Below, in pieces: positions 10,940 through 21,803 of a stretch of 64,000 nt of DNA; positions within the stretch are counted from its first letter, which is position 1, and each line of letters begins with the position of its first letter. Position numbers and translations under genes: made by a program. Origin of the DNA: Aristolochia californica (Eukaryota > Streptophyta > Magnoliopsida > Piperales > Aristolochiaceae); NCBI GenBank assembly GCA_029961685.1, contig JARWKL010000010.1, positions 29,854,111 to 29,918,110 of the forward strand, read 5' to 3'. A model generated the notes under the pieces. It did not search any database and was not told where the DNA came from. It saw only the letters and a program-made list of their open reading frames with translations.

Positions 10940-12851
10940 TCACACGGATTTAATGCTCCCAATCAACCTTTCAAAACTTGCATACGATGACCCACCTTGA
11001 GTCACTGCCTTTCTCGCTAGCTCCGCCATCCTGTCCGCTGATTTCTGTAATTTCTCTCTTTTGTCTTCCATCAACTCTCGCACAGTCTTCTCCACTGTCC
11101 CCCTATCACACTTATCTTTCATGTCCAGACCAACACCCCAAACTTCACTAACAAATCTGCTGTTTATCTGTTGATCAGCAAAATATGGCCAACAAACCAT
11201 TGGAACTCCAGCGCTGATGCTCTCCAGCGTCGAATTCCATCCGCTATGCGTCAAAAAACCCCCGACTGCCTCGTGAGCAAGCACTTGTTCCTGCGGCGCC
11301 CAACCTACCAGGAGCCCTCTTTTTTTTGCCCCATCGTCCAGCCCCGCCGGGATCTGATCCACTATCCCGTTGCCGGAAATCATATCGGGCCGGATAACCC
11401 ACAAGAAAAATTTCCCGCTGTTCACTAAACCATGCCAGAACTCCAACAGCTCTTCGCTAGTGACGACGGTGTAGCTTCCGAAGCTAACGTAGAGGACAGA
11501 TTTGGGCGGTTTGGAGTCGAGCCACTCAATGCAATAGGTGTCTTCTTGCCATAGACCAGTTCCGACGTTCGATGGAGCGTGGTCGTCGAGCTTGGAATGG
11601 ATGAGCGCGTGCAGAGGACCAATGGCATAGATCGAAGGGAGATGGGCTCGGGCATGAGAGAGGATCGGACCTTCGAGATCTTCGAAAGTGTTGAGGATCA
11701 ATGCGGACGCTCTAGCATTCTGCTGGGTTTCGGTAAGGACGATTTGAGTGCCTGGGTCATTAAGATCTTTGGCTCGAAGGAAACTTGGCAGGTCCCGGCG
11801 ACGCAGAAACGACTCCATCCCCGGCACACCGAGTATCTTTTCATCCATGTCTGCATCTTCTGTTTTCAACGAAGAAGATTGTGACGGAATCGTTAGACAA
11901 GAGTGTCAATAATTCTCTTATTTTCTCAAGCAGAGTCTCCGACTGGACTCATTTAAATGACGACTTAAATAGTCCAGCAAGAATCCTATCAGGGTTGCTA
12001 TTTAAAAATAATTGCTACTTGTTACTCGACTGGAAAGCTAAGATAAAAAGTAAACTTCTTGAGGAAAAAATAAAAAAAAGTAAGGCAGAATTCTGTAGAG
12101 GGAACGGTGGGTTAAAACCTCTGATCTTCGGTGATGGAAAGGAGAATAGAATTTTCCCGCTCTAATACCAAACCGAGACACAGAGATTGGTTTCAAAAAA
12201 TGTTTTCCGATGATGTATGCTTCTTCCTAAAATCTATGAATCCTAAATTAGACATTTTTTATTTATGAATCGTGAATTAATCTATGATCAATTAATTTTC
12301 CAAATAAATTACATGTAGAGTGTACCTTGAAATGGAAGCTCGCCGGCTTGAATGAGGTTTGGTATGCAGAGATACGACCAGGTACATGAAGCACTAACCG
12401 TCCGAAACACAAAAGTTGGAATATCCAGCTCTCGGCCAATATCGGAAGTGAATGATACGATACCGTCGGCTATGATGCACGTCACTGCGTCCGGCCCGCC
12501 CAAGGAAGAACTCAGCATCTCCCTGAGCAACGGCTTCGTGCGGGTTCTCATTGACTCCCAAAGTTCCATTACACGCGTCGCCGATCGAGGATGTTCCGTC
12601 GGAAGACCGTCTGGGATGGTACGGAACTGAAATGAAGGCCATCGCCTGAAATAGTCGAGATGGTGGGTGTTACGGCGGAGACGGTCGTAGTTATGTTCGG
12701 AGTGGATGAAGGTGACACGAATATCGAACAAACAGAGCAGCCGAGCTAGCCTGAGCATGCAACTGACGTGGCCTAACGCCGGGAAAGGGAACACCAGTAC
12801 GTGAGGAACTCTTTTCTCCTTGGGAGATTCATCCTGCTCTACATGCTCCAT
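10940..12851 (-). CDS. UDP-glycosyltransferase, UGT709-like (two exons)
   Basis: Minus-strand gene. Exon 1 is 12851-12326, the intron 12325-11860 (466 bp, GT-AG, phase 1), and exon 2 11859-10940, giving 481 residues. His28 in PALGHVSCM and Asp129 in CIIADG form the expected catalytic pair. The PSPG box is 44 residues, from WAPQEQVLAH through THSGWNS to YFADQ. The start of exon 2 (…GVPGMESFLRRRDLPSF) and the TETQQN…LILNTFEDLEGP stretch are typical of the UGT709 group, which includes 7-deoxyloganetic acid glucosyltransferase of the iridoid pathway (established). Whether this copy uses an iridoid is not shown. The start is the first Met of a long open frame. No lesion is seen, so it is probably the only functional copy of the duplicated pair. 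Confidence 0.9.
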
Positions 12852-13895
12852 AATTTCACTGAAGTTTGAGACAAGCTGCAGGAAAGGAATCGGTAGAGAC
12901 AGGTACCTCTAAAACTTTAAAACCAGACCTAGATCGAGCTCACATCAGGACTGCAAGATTCTCTTCCCTCCATTTATTTATTTATTAATAGGTCACGAGA
13001 TACAGCGAATGGAGATGCACATTCCGCCTCTCGTTGTCATGCTAGCAGAAGCAGACACAGTAAGTGGACCCATCTCTACAATAATTCTCTGTAAGGCGGC
13101 AAATACGAATCTGAATTCATTGGGATCCCAAACTTTTGATGCATATGGCTTGTTAGGGCGGTTGTTGGGTCAAAGTGGAAGCGAATTAGGTTACAATGTC
13201 ACTTAATGTATTGGATGTGTTAGTGCACGCATCAGGTGTAAAGTCAAGTGGATGAACGGGTTTGGTGGGAATCCTGATTCACTTATTTTACTCGGGAGCT
13301 ATTCAGTGATTCTTGGCATGTGAGAGTATAATCGCTTACATCGTCACTTACCCTCCTGGTGCACTAACAACCCCTATTTTTAAATATCTGAATCCGGAAT
13401 TGCAATCCTAAGGTTTGATTCGGAACCGAAACCTAAATGGCTAAATCGCCCAATTTCACCATTGTCCAGAAACTCAACCTATTCAACCTCATGCCCGAAG
13501 ATATTTCCCCTTCTTGCCTTTGAGAGACTCAATCTCTCCTCCGTTGGTGTCCGTGGCTCCCCTCAGTCATTAGGTCATCACTCCAACAATCCACTGCTCC
13601 TGACTCTACCCCTTGACCCCTCTCATCTCAGTTCTCCCTTTCTATTCTCCCAACTCTCCTTCCCTAGCCCTAGCCTCCATCGGCATTGAGCAACCATAAA
13701 GCCAAGTCCTCGCTCCCGTCAGGCCATCACCTTCACGGCTCCACCTCCACAACCACTAGAGCTCTATAAATTGCGGTTCCCACAATAGTTACACCTTTTT
13801 TGTTTATGCTCTTGTTATGAAGATGACTCTCGACAACACCAGCTTGCGCAGCATGTCCCATCTCCACTAATTCTGTAGATTCAAAAGCTGCTTCC
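12852..13895 (-). promoter_or_regulatory. Upstream region of UGT709-like gene (unit 1)
   Basis: 5' flank of the minus-strand gene. A TATA-like AT run (TATTAATAAATAAATAAATGG on the minus strand) lies near 12972-12990, about 120 bp from the ATG. The region is shared with unit 2 (20973-21803), except for an indel at about 13155-13412. A CT-rich tract at 13450-13690 is conserved in both units, but I see no product in it. Confidence 0.4.
13219..13368. mobile_element. Candidate MITE, 150 bp, absent from unit 2
   Basis: The ends form a perfect 10-bp inverted repeat (GTTAGTGCAC at 13219-13228 and its complement at 13359-13368), with weaker similarity further in. It lies in a stretch of about 255 bp that the second unit lacks. 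A clear target duplication was not found. Confidence 0.4.
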
Positions 13896-14059
13896 CGTAA
13901 AGAAAAACTCTTCGTATATTCATTTCTCATCATATACTCTTCGATTTACATATTTATACAAAAAAAGAGTAATTAGATTACATGATTCTCTCTTGTAATC
14001 TCTCGGAGGATAAATCAGAGTAAATCCTCCGATTTATCGGGATACAACTCTTGCTAACA
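13896..14059 (-). mobile_element. Copia-type LTR at the duplication junction
   Basis: 164-bp LTR. On the minus strand it begins TGTTAGCAAGAGTTG at 14059 and ends near 13896. It matches the LTRs at 21804-21967 and 25867-26044. To its right are 25-30 bp of element interior (purine tract CTTGATGGGAAT and ATATACACC), after which the sequence jumps to a different Copia. Confidence 0.7.
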
Positions 14060-14077
14060 ATTCCCATCAAGTTGGTG

Positions 14078-14100
14078 TATATAGATTTCTTCTCTCGAGC
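14078..14100. other. Breakpoint of the tandem segmental duplication
   Basis: Left of about 14088 the sequence follows 21804-22010 (…GGTGTATATAGAT). Right of it the sequence follows unit 1 from about 7427 (TCTTCTCTCGAGCC…). The two parents are both minus-strand Copia elements. Only 1-4 bp of possible microhomology is visible at the join. Confidence 0.7.
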
Positions 14101-15610
14101 CGACACATAGTTTCGTATTCGTCTCCATGGGAATGTCATCAGGGCGACATCCCACCATTCTTGTTTCTTCAAACAAGTTAAGAACATGTTTCCTGATAAG
14201 ATAATACCATATTTAGACTGAAGAAATTCAATACCGAGAAAATACTTAAGAAATCCTAAGTCTTTCGTCTTGAATTCATTGCATATCTTTTTTTTTACTT
14301 GATTAATGCTATCAGAATCACTACCCGTTAGAATAATATCATCCACATATATAGCAATTAGTACAACTCCTTTCTTAGTATGCTTGACAAATATAGAATG
14401 GTCCACAAATCACTTTGTGAACCCAAATCGAATCATTGCTTGACTAAACTTATCAAACCAGGCCCGCAAAGATTGTTTCATACCATATAATGATTTTGTA
14501 AGGTTGCACACCAACTCTCACTCAACCACATATCCAAGTGGTTGCTGTATATAAATTTTCTCCTAAATATTGCCATTGAAGAAGATATTTTTTACATCTA
14601 GCTGAAAGATAGGCCATCTTGAATTAGCAGCCGGATATAATAAGAGATGCACCGATTTCGGCTTGGCGATGGGGGAAAAGGTTTTCTCATAATCAATCCT
14701 ATAACATGGGGTATAGCCTTTAACCATAAGTTGATTTTTAAGGTGGGCCACAATACCATCCAAATTTTATTTGACTGTGAAGACCCATTTATAGCCTACC
14801 GGCTTTTTACCTGATGCTAAGGAAATAAAGTGTCATATTTGATTCTCGTAAAGAGCTGTCATTTCTTCATCCACACGACTACTTTCCATCTTGGATTCTG
14901 AAGGACCTCTTGATAAGATTGAGGAATAGAAAGAGAAGAAAATTGAGGCATGATGGTGATAACCAATGGGTAGATAAAAGTGAGCAATGAGGTAAGAGGT
15001 AGAAGGTTGGGTGCAAGTCCTAGGTTCTTTTCGAAGAACAATAGGTCAGGTATCGAATAAAGGACCAAAAATAGGGGGAAGGGGATGAGAACTTACCTCA
15101 GAGGAATCTGGAGACTCCACAGGTATAGTGTCAGCCAATGATTCAAGGGGGTGCACAGGTTCATCAATACGACCATGAGGTGCAAGGTCATCAATTTTTT
15201 TCAAAAGGTATAGGAAACTCAGTTGCCTATAGAATAACTAGGTGGGACATCAATGGATGGATAAAAAGGTTGGTCCTAAAAAAAAGTGATATCACTAGAA
15301 ACAAACAATTTTTGAAGAGACGGATTGTAAAAAAAACATATCATTTCTGAGTATGAGAGTACCTCAAAAGGATAAAATTAAGTGCCATGGGATCCAATTT
15401 AGTAGTAATATGTGTGAAAGTATTATGAATAAAATAGGTACACAAAAAAACTTTCGAAGGAAGAAAGAACAGCTTATCACCAGGAACAAGACAAGAATAA
15501 GGTGTTTGATGGCCAAGAACAGGTTGTGAGAAGAGTATGGAGCTAGCAGAAATGAGACACATGCATATGATGAAGTAGAGCACAAGAAACTACATGAAGG
15601 TGTCTATTTT
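14089..15610 (-). mobile_element. Copia fragment III, duplicate copy (unit 2)
   Basis: Near-identical to 7427-8955. RT with IYVDDIILTGSDSD is on the minus strand at 14250-14400. The upstream RT is at 14563-14763 (…GYTPCYRIDYEKTFSPIAKP…, then QLDVKNIFFNGN), and integrase C-terminal coding is at 15341-15585. In this copy the RT stretch at 14406-14250 is less frameshifted than in unit 1. No LTR of its own is present here because the duplication starts inside the element. Confidence 0.75.
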
Positions 15611-16009
15611 ATTTAATGAGTTCTCATATTTCCCCATTCTAATATTCCAGAAGTCTGAATCTGTTTAAAAATTGTTGGAAATAATATGACTCACAAATAA
15701 TAATAGAACTTAATAAAGCCAAATAAATTCTATTGTCAATGTTAAACAATAAAAAAATTAATACCTCAAATAGGCTTGAGACGTGTACTCATTGTCCCGC
15801 CTCATATCTGAATTGCCTGATCAAGTGTGCATGGGTACCTCACGCATGTATGCATGTGTGTCTCATATACGAGATCCAAGATGAAGAGAGTACTAAAGCT
15901 TATAAACCTCTTAAGTCTCATTGTTCAAAGCAATGAGGGACTAAGAGAAAAGAGAAAGAAGTGCATGGGCACCCAAGCCTCTCATGTACAAGCGTGCCAT
16001 TCAAAATTA

Positions 16010-17246
16010 AAAAAACGTTGAACATGTTAGATATGCCAATTTTGGAAGCTTAGTGGCAATGGAGAAAGTGGAACTAGACGAGAGTGGAAAGGGTCTTCTC
16101 AAAAGCAAGCAACCCTTATCCTAGCGATTGATTCTTCTACCAAACTTCATTGGGGCTCAGATAAGGTCAAGCTGCCACTAGCGTTCGAAGAAGAAAATGA
16201 AGGCCGCGGAATGGACCCCTCAACAAGAAGTATTAGCACATCTGGCAGTGGCTGGATTTTTTATGCGTAGAGAATGGAACTCTACGCTGGAGAGTTTATG
16301 GTAGGGATTTTTGTAAAGAATTGAACTAAATCAATTTGAGCACCACACCTTGAATGGTGAGGATTATACGTATTTATAATAAAATGTAAAACAAATTTTA
16401 CAATCGCTCGTTCCGATCTTTGACCTTTAATTCCAGTAATGGGAACTGGTCTTCAGTTATTGCTAGAAAATGGTCTTTGACGGTTGTTACGGGTACTCAA
16501 CCCCCCGCAAGCTGAGCGTCAGATTGGAACAAACGTGAAGTTTAGAGTAGAAAAATTCGAAAAGAGGGTGGGGTTTTCTTGACACTCGTCACTCTACTTC
16601 TGGTTACTCTATTTATCTTGGTGACAATTTAATTTCATGGAGTGCTAAAAAGCAGCCTACAGTATTACGTTCCAGTTATGAATCTGAGTATCGTGCTCAC
16701 GCATTTCTTGTCCAGAAGTTGATGACATCATTAATACTGGCAAAAACTTCTCTCTTATCACCAACTTTACTTGTAAGCTCAATTCTATGTTTGCCACTAA
16801 AGATTTGGGTCATCTCAGTTATTTTCTTGGGCTTGAAGCTGCGCTAACTACCGATGGCCTATTTATGAGTCAATTCAAATATGCACGGGATATCCTTACT
16901 CGAGCTCTGATACCATGTAAAGAATTGAATTAAATCAATTTGATAATCAAACCTTGAATGGCCAGGATTACACGTATTGATCATAAAATGTAAAACAGAT
17001 CCGGTCTTCGGCCTTCAATTCCGATAAAGAGAACCGGTCTTTTGTTGCTGCTAGGAAATGATCTTCGACTGTTGTTATGGGTTATCCTTTACAGGTTCTG
17101 ATGCTTTGCTGGTCTTTTTACGAAAGCCAGAGAAAGGGCTAGATGGAGCTGATATAGTCAGGGAAGTGAGAAAACTAATTATAGACGATGAAGGAGCAAA
17201 AGATTCCATGGAGAGAGTCAAAACATTAATGGAAATGGCAAAGTAG
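16010..17246 (+). pseudogene. UGT relic (unit 2), PSPG box split by an LTR element
   Basis: Duplicate of the relic at 9345. The left part is 16010-16311 (…WNSTLESLW), and the right part is 17094-17246 (…RKPEKGLDGADIVREVRKL…LMEMAK, stop at 17246). It is split by the same LTR insertion at the same base, so the insertion is older than the duplication. This copy keeps the C-terminal helix in one frame. Confidence 0.75.
16312..17093 (-). mobile_element. Small non-autonomous LTR element (unit 2)
   Basis: LTRs at about 16312-16499 and 16916-17093. The primer-binding site is clearer than in unit 1: TGGTATCAGAGC on the minus strand at 16904-16915, directly against the right LTR. The purine tract (GCGGGGGG, minus) is at 16501-16508. 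The interior again holds plus-strand RNase H-like then RT-like Copia pieces (VDDI…[13 protein letters not shown]). Confidence 0.7.
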
Positions 17247-17531
17247 AGTGTGAGGAAATCTGGCTATTCGTATGAGTCCGTAAAACAAGATGGTTGATTA
17301 TGTTTTGTCATTTAATGCTCAAAATGAAAAAGGTTTGGTCGAAGAAGGTCCTTTGGTATCTGAAGAAGTATTTAATCCGTCAGTATCGTTGAAGAACGAA
17401 CAAAGGCTGAGATCAAATCTCTGCCTATCTAATGCAAAACCAAGTGACAAAATTATTACTCAAGGGAACCAAGTGACACTGTTTTGTCTGTCCTTTACTT
17501 TCGCTTCGGAACTCCGTTGTTGATAATATAA
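17247..17531. other. Spacer between convergent UGT sequences (unit 2)
   Basis: Matches 10581-10850 of unit 1. Ends with the 9-bp target ATAATATAA (17523-17531) that is duplicated on the far side of the MULE. Confidence 0.6.
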
Positions 17532-19465
17532 GGGAATTTTACCAAAATATCGGTTTGAAACAACTTATTTATGAAAATAACGAGGATCTCAAATTATTTA
17601 CAAAACTACCGAACTTTGACCGGTCCACAGTATACGTGGACAGTCAAAGATGACACGTAAGCTTTGACTGCTTACGCGTCGCCCCGTCATCAAAGCGATA
17701 TTGTAGATGAACATAGAGGCTGCCACGTCATTATTATTGACACGTCATCTGCCACGTCATTACATGATAAAATTTTGAATAAATTGAAAAAAATCAAATA
17801 CACTTTTTATTACCTTATATCTAAAAAAAAAATTATTTAAAATTTTTTAATAAATAATTAAAAAATTAACTCTTATTTATTTAACACCATTTAATATCAA
17901 TTAAATTATTTATTAATTAAAAAAATTATCTTTACACTTTTTATTTCTTCATATTTTAAAAAATAAAATAAAATAAGTAAATTAATTAGATTTAATATAT
18001 TTATAAATAAAAAAAATACAAAAAAGTTTTTTTAGAGTTTAAAAATACAATTTATTTGTATACTTTTTATCACCTTATTTAAAAAATAATAATATTTATA
18101 AATTTTAAAAATTTATAAATAGAAAAAATCTAACTCTTACCCATTTATTATGGATTTAAAATATTTAGAAATTTAAAAAATCTTACTCTTAAGTCTTACC
18201 CATATATTATCGATTTAAAATATTTAAAATTTTTAAAAAATATACAAAAAATTTATTTTAGAGTTTAAAAATACAATTTATTTGTATATTTTTTATCACC
18301 TTATTTAAAAAATAATAATATTTAGAAATTCAAAATATTTATAAATAGAAATAATCTAACTCTTACCTATTTACTATGGATTTAAAATATTTATAAATAT
18401 TTTTTTTTTACTTTTAAGTCTTACCCATATATTATCCATTTAAAATATTTATAAATAGAAAAAAAATTACTCTCAAGTCTTACCCATATCTTATCCATTT
18501 AAAATATTTATAAATTAAAAAATATACACAAAAAAATTGTTTGTGTTTAAAAATATAATTTATTTGTATACTTTTTATCACCTTATATAAAAAATAATAA
18601 ATTATTAAAAAATATATTATTTAATTAAAAATCTTACAAAACTTTACAATAATTTTAATTTGGCAAAAATTTCATTAACATAAAATCAGAAATTAAACAG
18701 TAAATCACAAAACAATCAATACAGTAATTAAACACTTAAATTCAAATCAACATTATAATTAAATACAGTAATTCGATTCAATTAACAAAAACCCTTAAAA
18801 ATCAGCCTCCTACGTTTTGAGAGAAAGGACGACAAGAGGATTAACAGAGGGGAACGGAGAAGAAGAAAGTTTTGAGAGAAGGGGCAGTGAGAGGATGAAC
18901 AGAGGGGAACAGAGAAGAACAAGAGATGAGGCTGAGACGAAGAGAGAGTGGTTGAGAAGGGGGCGTCGTGGGCGAGGCCGAGCGGCGATAGTAGGGGAGC
19001 GGCCGAGGCCGAGCGGCGGTAGTAGGGGAGCGGCCGAGGCCGAGAGGCGGCAGCAGGGGAGGCGGCAACAGGAGGGGCAGCAGCAGGGGAGCGAACGGCA
19101 ACAAGGGAAGCGGCAGCAGGCGAGCGACGAGAGGCGAGGAGAAAGATATGGAAGAGATTAAAATTAAAAACATGTGAGGGCTAATGTGGCGGGTACTTAC
19201 GTGGCACCAGATGACAGGGCAAAAAGAAGGTAATTTATATTGGCGTGGTAAGTTACGTGGCAGATGACGTGTCAATAATAATGACATGGCAACCTCTGTG
19301 TTCATATACAAAATCACTATGATGACGGGGTGATACGTAAGTAGTCAAAGCTTACGTCCACATATACAGTGGACCGGTCAAAATTCAGTAGTTTTGTAAA
19401 TAGTTTGAGATCCTCATTATTTTCATAAATAAATTGTTTCAAACCAGAATTTTGGTAAAATTCCC
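17532..19465. mobile_element. Non-autonomous Mutator-like element (MULE), 1934 bp
   Basis: Long terminal inverted repeats: left 17532 to about 17758, right about 19254-19465 (about 210-227 bp). Both start GGGAATTTTACCAAAAT. The flanks are a perfect 9-bp target duplication, ATAATATAA (17523-17531 and 19466-19474). The unit 1 site at about 10843 is empty, with one copy. Long TIRs plus a 9-bp duplication define the Mutator superfamily. No transposase is present. The inside is AT-rich (17760-18780) with diverged repeats around TTTGTATACTTTTTATCACC at about 18055, 18280 and 18560. A GC-rich block follows at 18815-19160. Confidence 0.9.
18815..19160. repeat. GC-rich minisatellite-like block inside the MULE
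   Basis: The first part is a 54-bp tandem duplication of TTTTGAGAGAA…AACAGAGGGGAAC (about 18817 and 18871). After about 18960 comes a GAGGCCGAGCGGCGGTAGTA-type repeat of roughly 33 bp. The plus strand is open for 114 codons, but the product is low-complexity Arg/Gly/Gln, so I do not call a gene. Its base composition contrasts sharply with the AT-rich rest of the element. Confidence 0.6.
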
Positions 19466-19557
19466 ATAATATAATATGGTTCACGAAGTTTATTATCTCT
19501 CAAATGGTAAAATTCCCATAATATAATATGGTTCACGAAGTTTATTATCTCTCAAAT
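19454..19557. repeat. 52-bp tandem duplication across the MULE/host junction
   Basis: The unit GGTAAAATTCCC + ATAATATAATATGG… occurs at 19454-19505 and 19506-19557. Each copy carries the last 12 bp of the MULE, the target duplication and 31 bp of host flank. It must have formed after the insertion. Confidence 0.9.
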
Positions 19558-19639
19558 GCTTGGAATAACCTGTAAGAAGCGCCCTGAAACAACTTGAAAC
19601 AACTTGATCCAGTGGAAAGCTTCGAAATCACACGGATTT

Positions 19640-20972
19640 AATGCTTCCGATCAACCTCTCAAAACTTCATACGATGACCCACCTTGAGTCACTGCCTTTC
19701 TCGCTAGCTCCGCCATCCTGTCCGCCGATTTCTGTAATTTCTCTCTTTTGTCTTCCATCAACTCTCGCACAGTCTTCTCCACTGTCCCCCCATCACACTT
19801 ATCTTTCATGTCCAGACCAAGACCCCAAACTTCACTAACAAATCTGCTGTTTATCTGTTGATCAGCAAAATATGGCCAACAAACCATTGGAACTCCAGCG
19901 ATGATGCTCTCCAGCGTCAAATTCCATCCGCTATGCGTAAAAAAACCCCCGACTGCCTCGTGAGCAAGCACTTGTTCCTGCGGCGCCCAACCTACCAGGA
20001 GCCCTCTTTTTTTTGCCCCATCGTCCAGCCCCGCCGGGATCTGATCCACTATCCCGTTGCCGGAAATCAGATCGGGCCGGCTAACCCACAAGAAAAATTT
20101 CCCGCTGTTCACTAAACCATGCCAGAACTCCAACAGCTCTTCGCTAGTGACGACGGTGTAGCTTCCGAAGCTAACGTAGAGGACAGATTTGGGCGGTTTG
20201 GAGTCGAGCCGCTCAATGCAATAGGTGTCTTCTTGCCATAGACCAGTTCCGACAGTTCCGACGTTCTGCTGGGTTTCGGTAAGGACGATTTGAGTGTCTA
20301 TGAGGTTATTTATAATACATTATATACTAATTTTAGGTTTTAGATCCTAAAATTAAGGAATATAATCACAGATTGTAACAGAATCACATAAACAATACGT
20401 TTCCTATCATCACGCTAATCAATTTACATATAATTCATTACATGTTTGTGGGTTACAAAAATGAGTCCAATTGGAATAATATGTGAAACTAAAATTAAGG
20501 AATATAATCACAGATTGTAACAGAATCACAGAAACAATACATTTCCTACAATCACGTTAATCAATTTTACATATAATTCATTGGGTTACAAAAATAAGAG
20601 TCCAATTGGAATAATATGTGAAATCTAGACTGGGAGTATCTACTTCCTAAAATCTATGAATCCTAAATTAGACATTTTTTATATATGAATCGTGAATTAA
20701 TCTATGATCAATTAATTTTCCAAATAAATTACATGTAGAGTACGGAACTGAAACGAAGGCCATCGCCTGAAATAGTCGAGATGGTGGGTGTTACGGCGGA
20801 GACGGTCGTAGTTATGTTCGAAGTGGATGAAGGTGACACGAATATCGAACAAACAGAGCAGCCGAGCTAGCCTGAGCATGCAATTGACGTGGCCTAACGC
20901 CGGGAAATGGAACACCAGTACGTGAGGAGCTCTTTTCTCCTTGGGAGATTCATCCTGCTCCACATGCTCCAT
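19640..20972 (-). pseudogene. UGT709-like pseudogene (unit 2 copy)
   Basis: Copy of the 10940-12851 gene, heavily deleted. Exon 1 survives only as residues 1-77 (20972-20741). About 300 bp is lost, removing the exon's 3' part and its splice donor. Exon 2 has a 150-bp deletion (between equivalents of 11571 and 11720) with TTC microhomology and a small AGTTCCGAC filler duplication. Sequence beyond about 20298 is replaced by a stretch with a 142-bp tandem repeat. The PSPG box is still open (WAPQEQVLAH…THSGWNLTLE), but WNST has become WNLT. A small deletion near 19664 shifts the C-terminus. It cannot give a working enzyme. Confidence 0.9.
20348..20623. repeat. 142-bp tandem repeat, two diverged copies
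   Basis: A unit starting TAAAATTAAGGAATATAATC occurs at 20348 and 20490. The second copy is slightly shorter and carries scattered substitutions. It occupies the place of exon 2 start and intron in the pseudogene. Its origin is unknown. Confidence 0.8.
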
Positions 20973-21803
20973 AATTTCACTGAAGTTCGAGACAAGCTGC
21001 AGGAAAGGAATCGGTAGAGGCAGGTACCTCTAAAACTTTAAAACCAGACCTTGATCGAGCTCACATCAGGACTGCAAGATTCTCATCCCTCCATTTATTA
21101 ATTCTCATCCCTCCATTTATTTATCAATTAATAGGTCACGTGACGTACAGCGAATGGAGATGCACATTCCGTTTGAAGTAGGTAGCACTTTTGTATTATT
21201 CCGCCTCTCGTTGTCATGCCAGCAGAAGCAGACACAGTAAGTGGACCCATCTCTACAATAATTCTCGGTAAGGCGGCAAATACGAATCTGAATTCATTGG
21301 GATCCCAAACTTTTTATGCATATGGCTTGTTAGTGCTGTTTGATTCGGAATCGAAACCTAAATGGCTAAATCGCCCAATTTCACCATTGTCCGGAATCTC
21401 AACCTATTCAACCTCATGCCCGAAGATATTTCCCCTTTTTGCCTTTGAGAGACTCAATCTCTCCTCCGTTGGTGTCCGTGGCTCCCCTGAGTCATTAGGT
21501 CATCACTCCAACAATCCACTGCTCCTGACTCTACCCGTCGACCCCTCTCATCTCAGTTCTCCCTTTCTATTCTCGCAACTCTCCTTCCCTAGCCCTAGCC
21601 TCCATCGGCATCGAGCAACCAGAAAAGCCAAGTCCTCGCTCCACCTCCACAACCTCTAGAGCTCTATTATTTGCGGTTCCTTATCGCTCACAATAGTTAC
21701 ACCTTTTTTGTTTATGCTCTTGTTATGACGATGACTCTCGACAACACCAGTTTGCGCAGCATATCCCATATCCACTAATTCTGTAGGTTCAAAAGCTGGT
21801 TCT
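20973..21803. other. Duplicate of UGT709-like upstream region (unit 2)
   Basis: Matches 12852-13895 but lacks about 255 bp that includes the candidate MITE, and has a small duplication of ATTCTCATCCCTCCATTTAT near 21081-21120. No gene is seen. Confidence 0.6.

Noticed and set aside
13733..13933. 66-codon frame on the minus strand
   Set aside because: Starts inside the LTR and is not conserved as a frame in the unit 2 copy. No recognisable product.
18817..19161. 114-codon Arg/Gly/Gln-rich frame in the MULE
   Set aside because: Low-complexity translation of a GC-rich repeat, open on both strands. No domain or codon signal.
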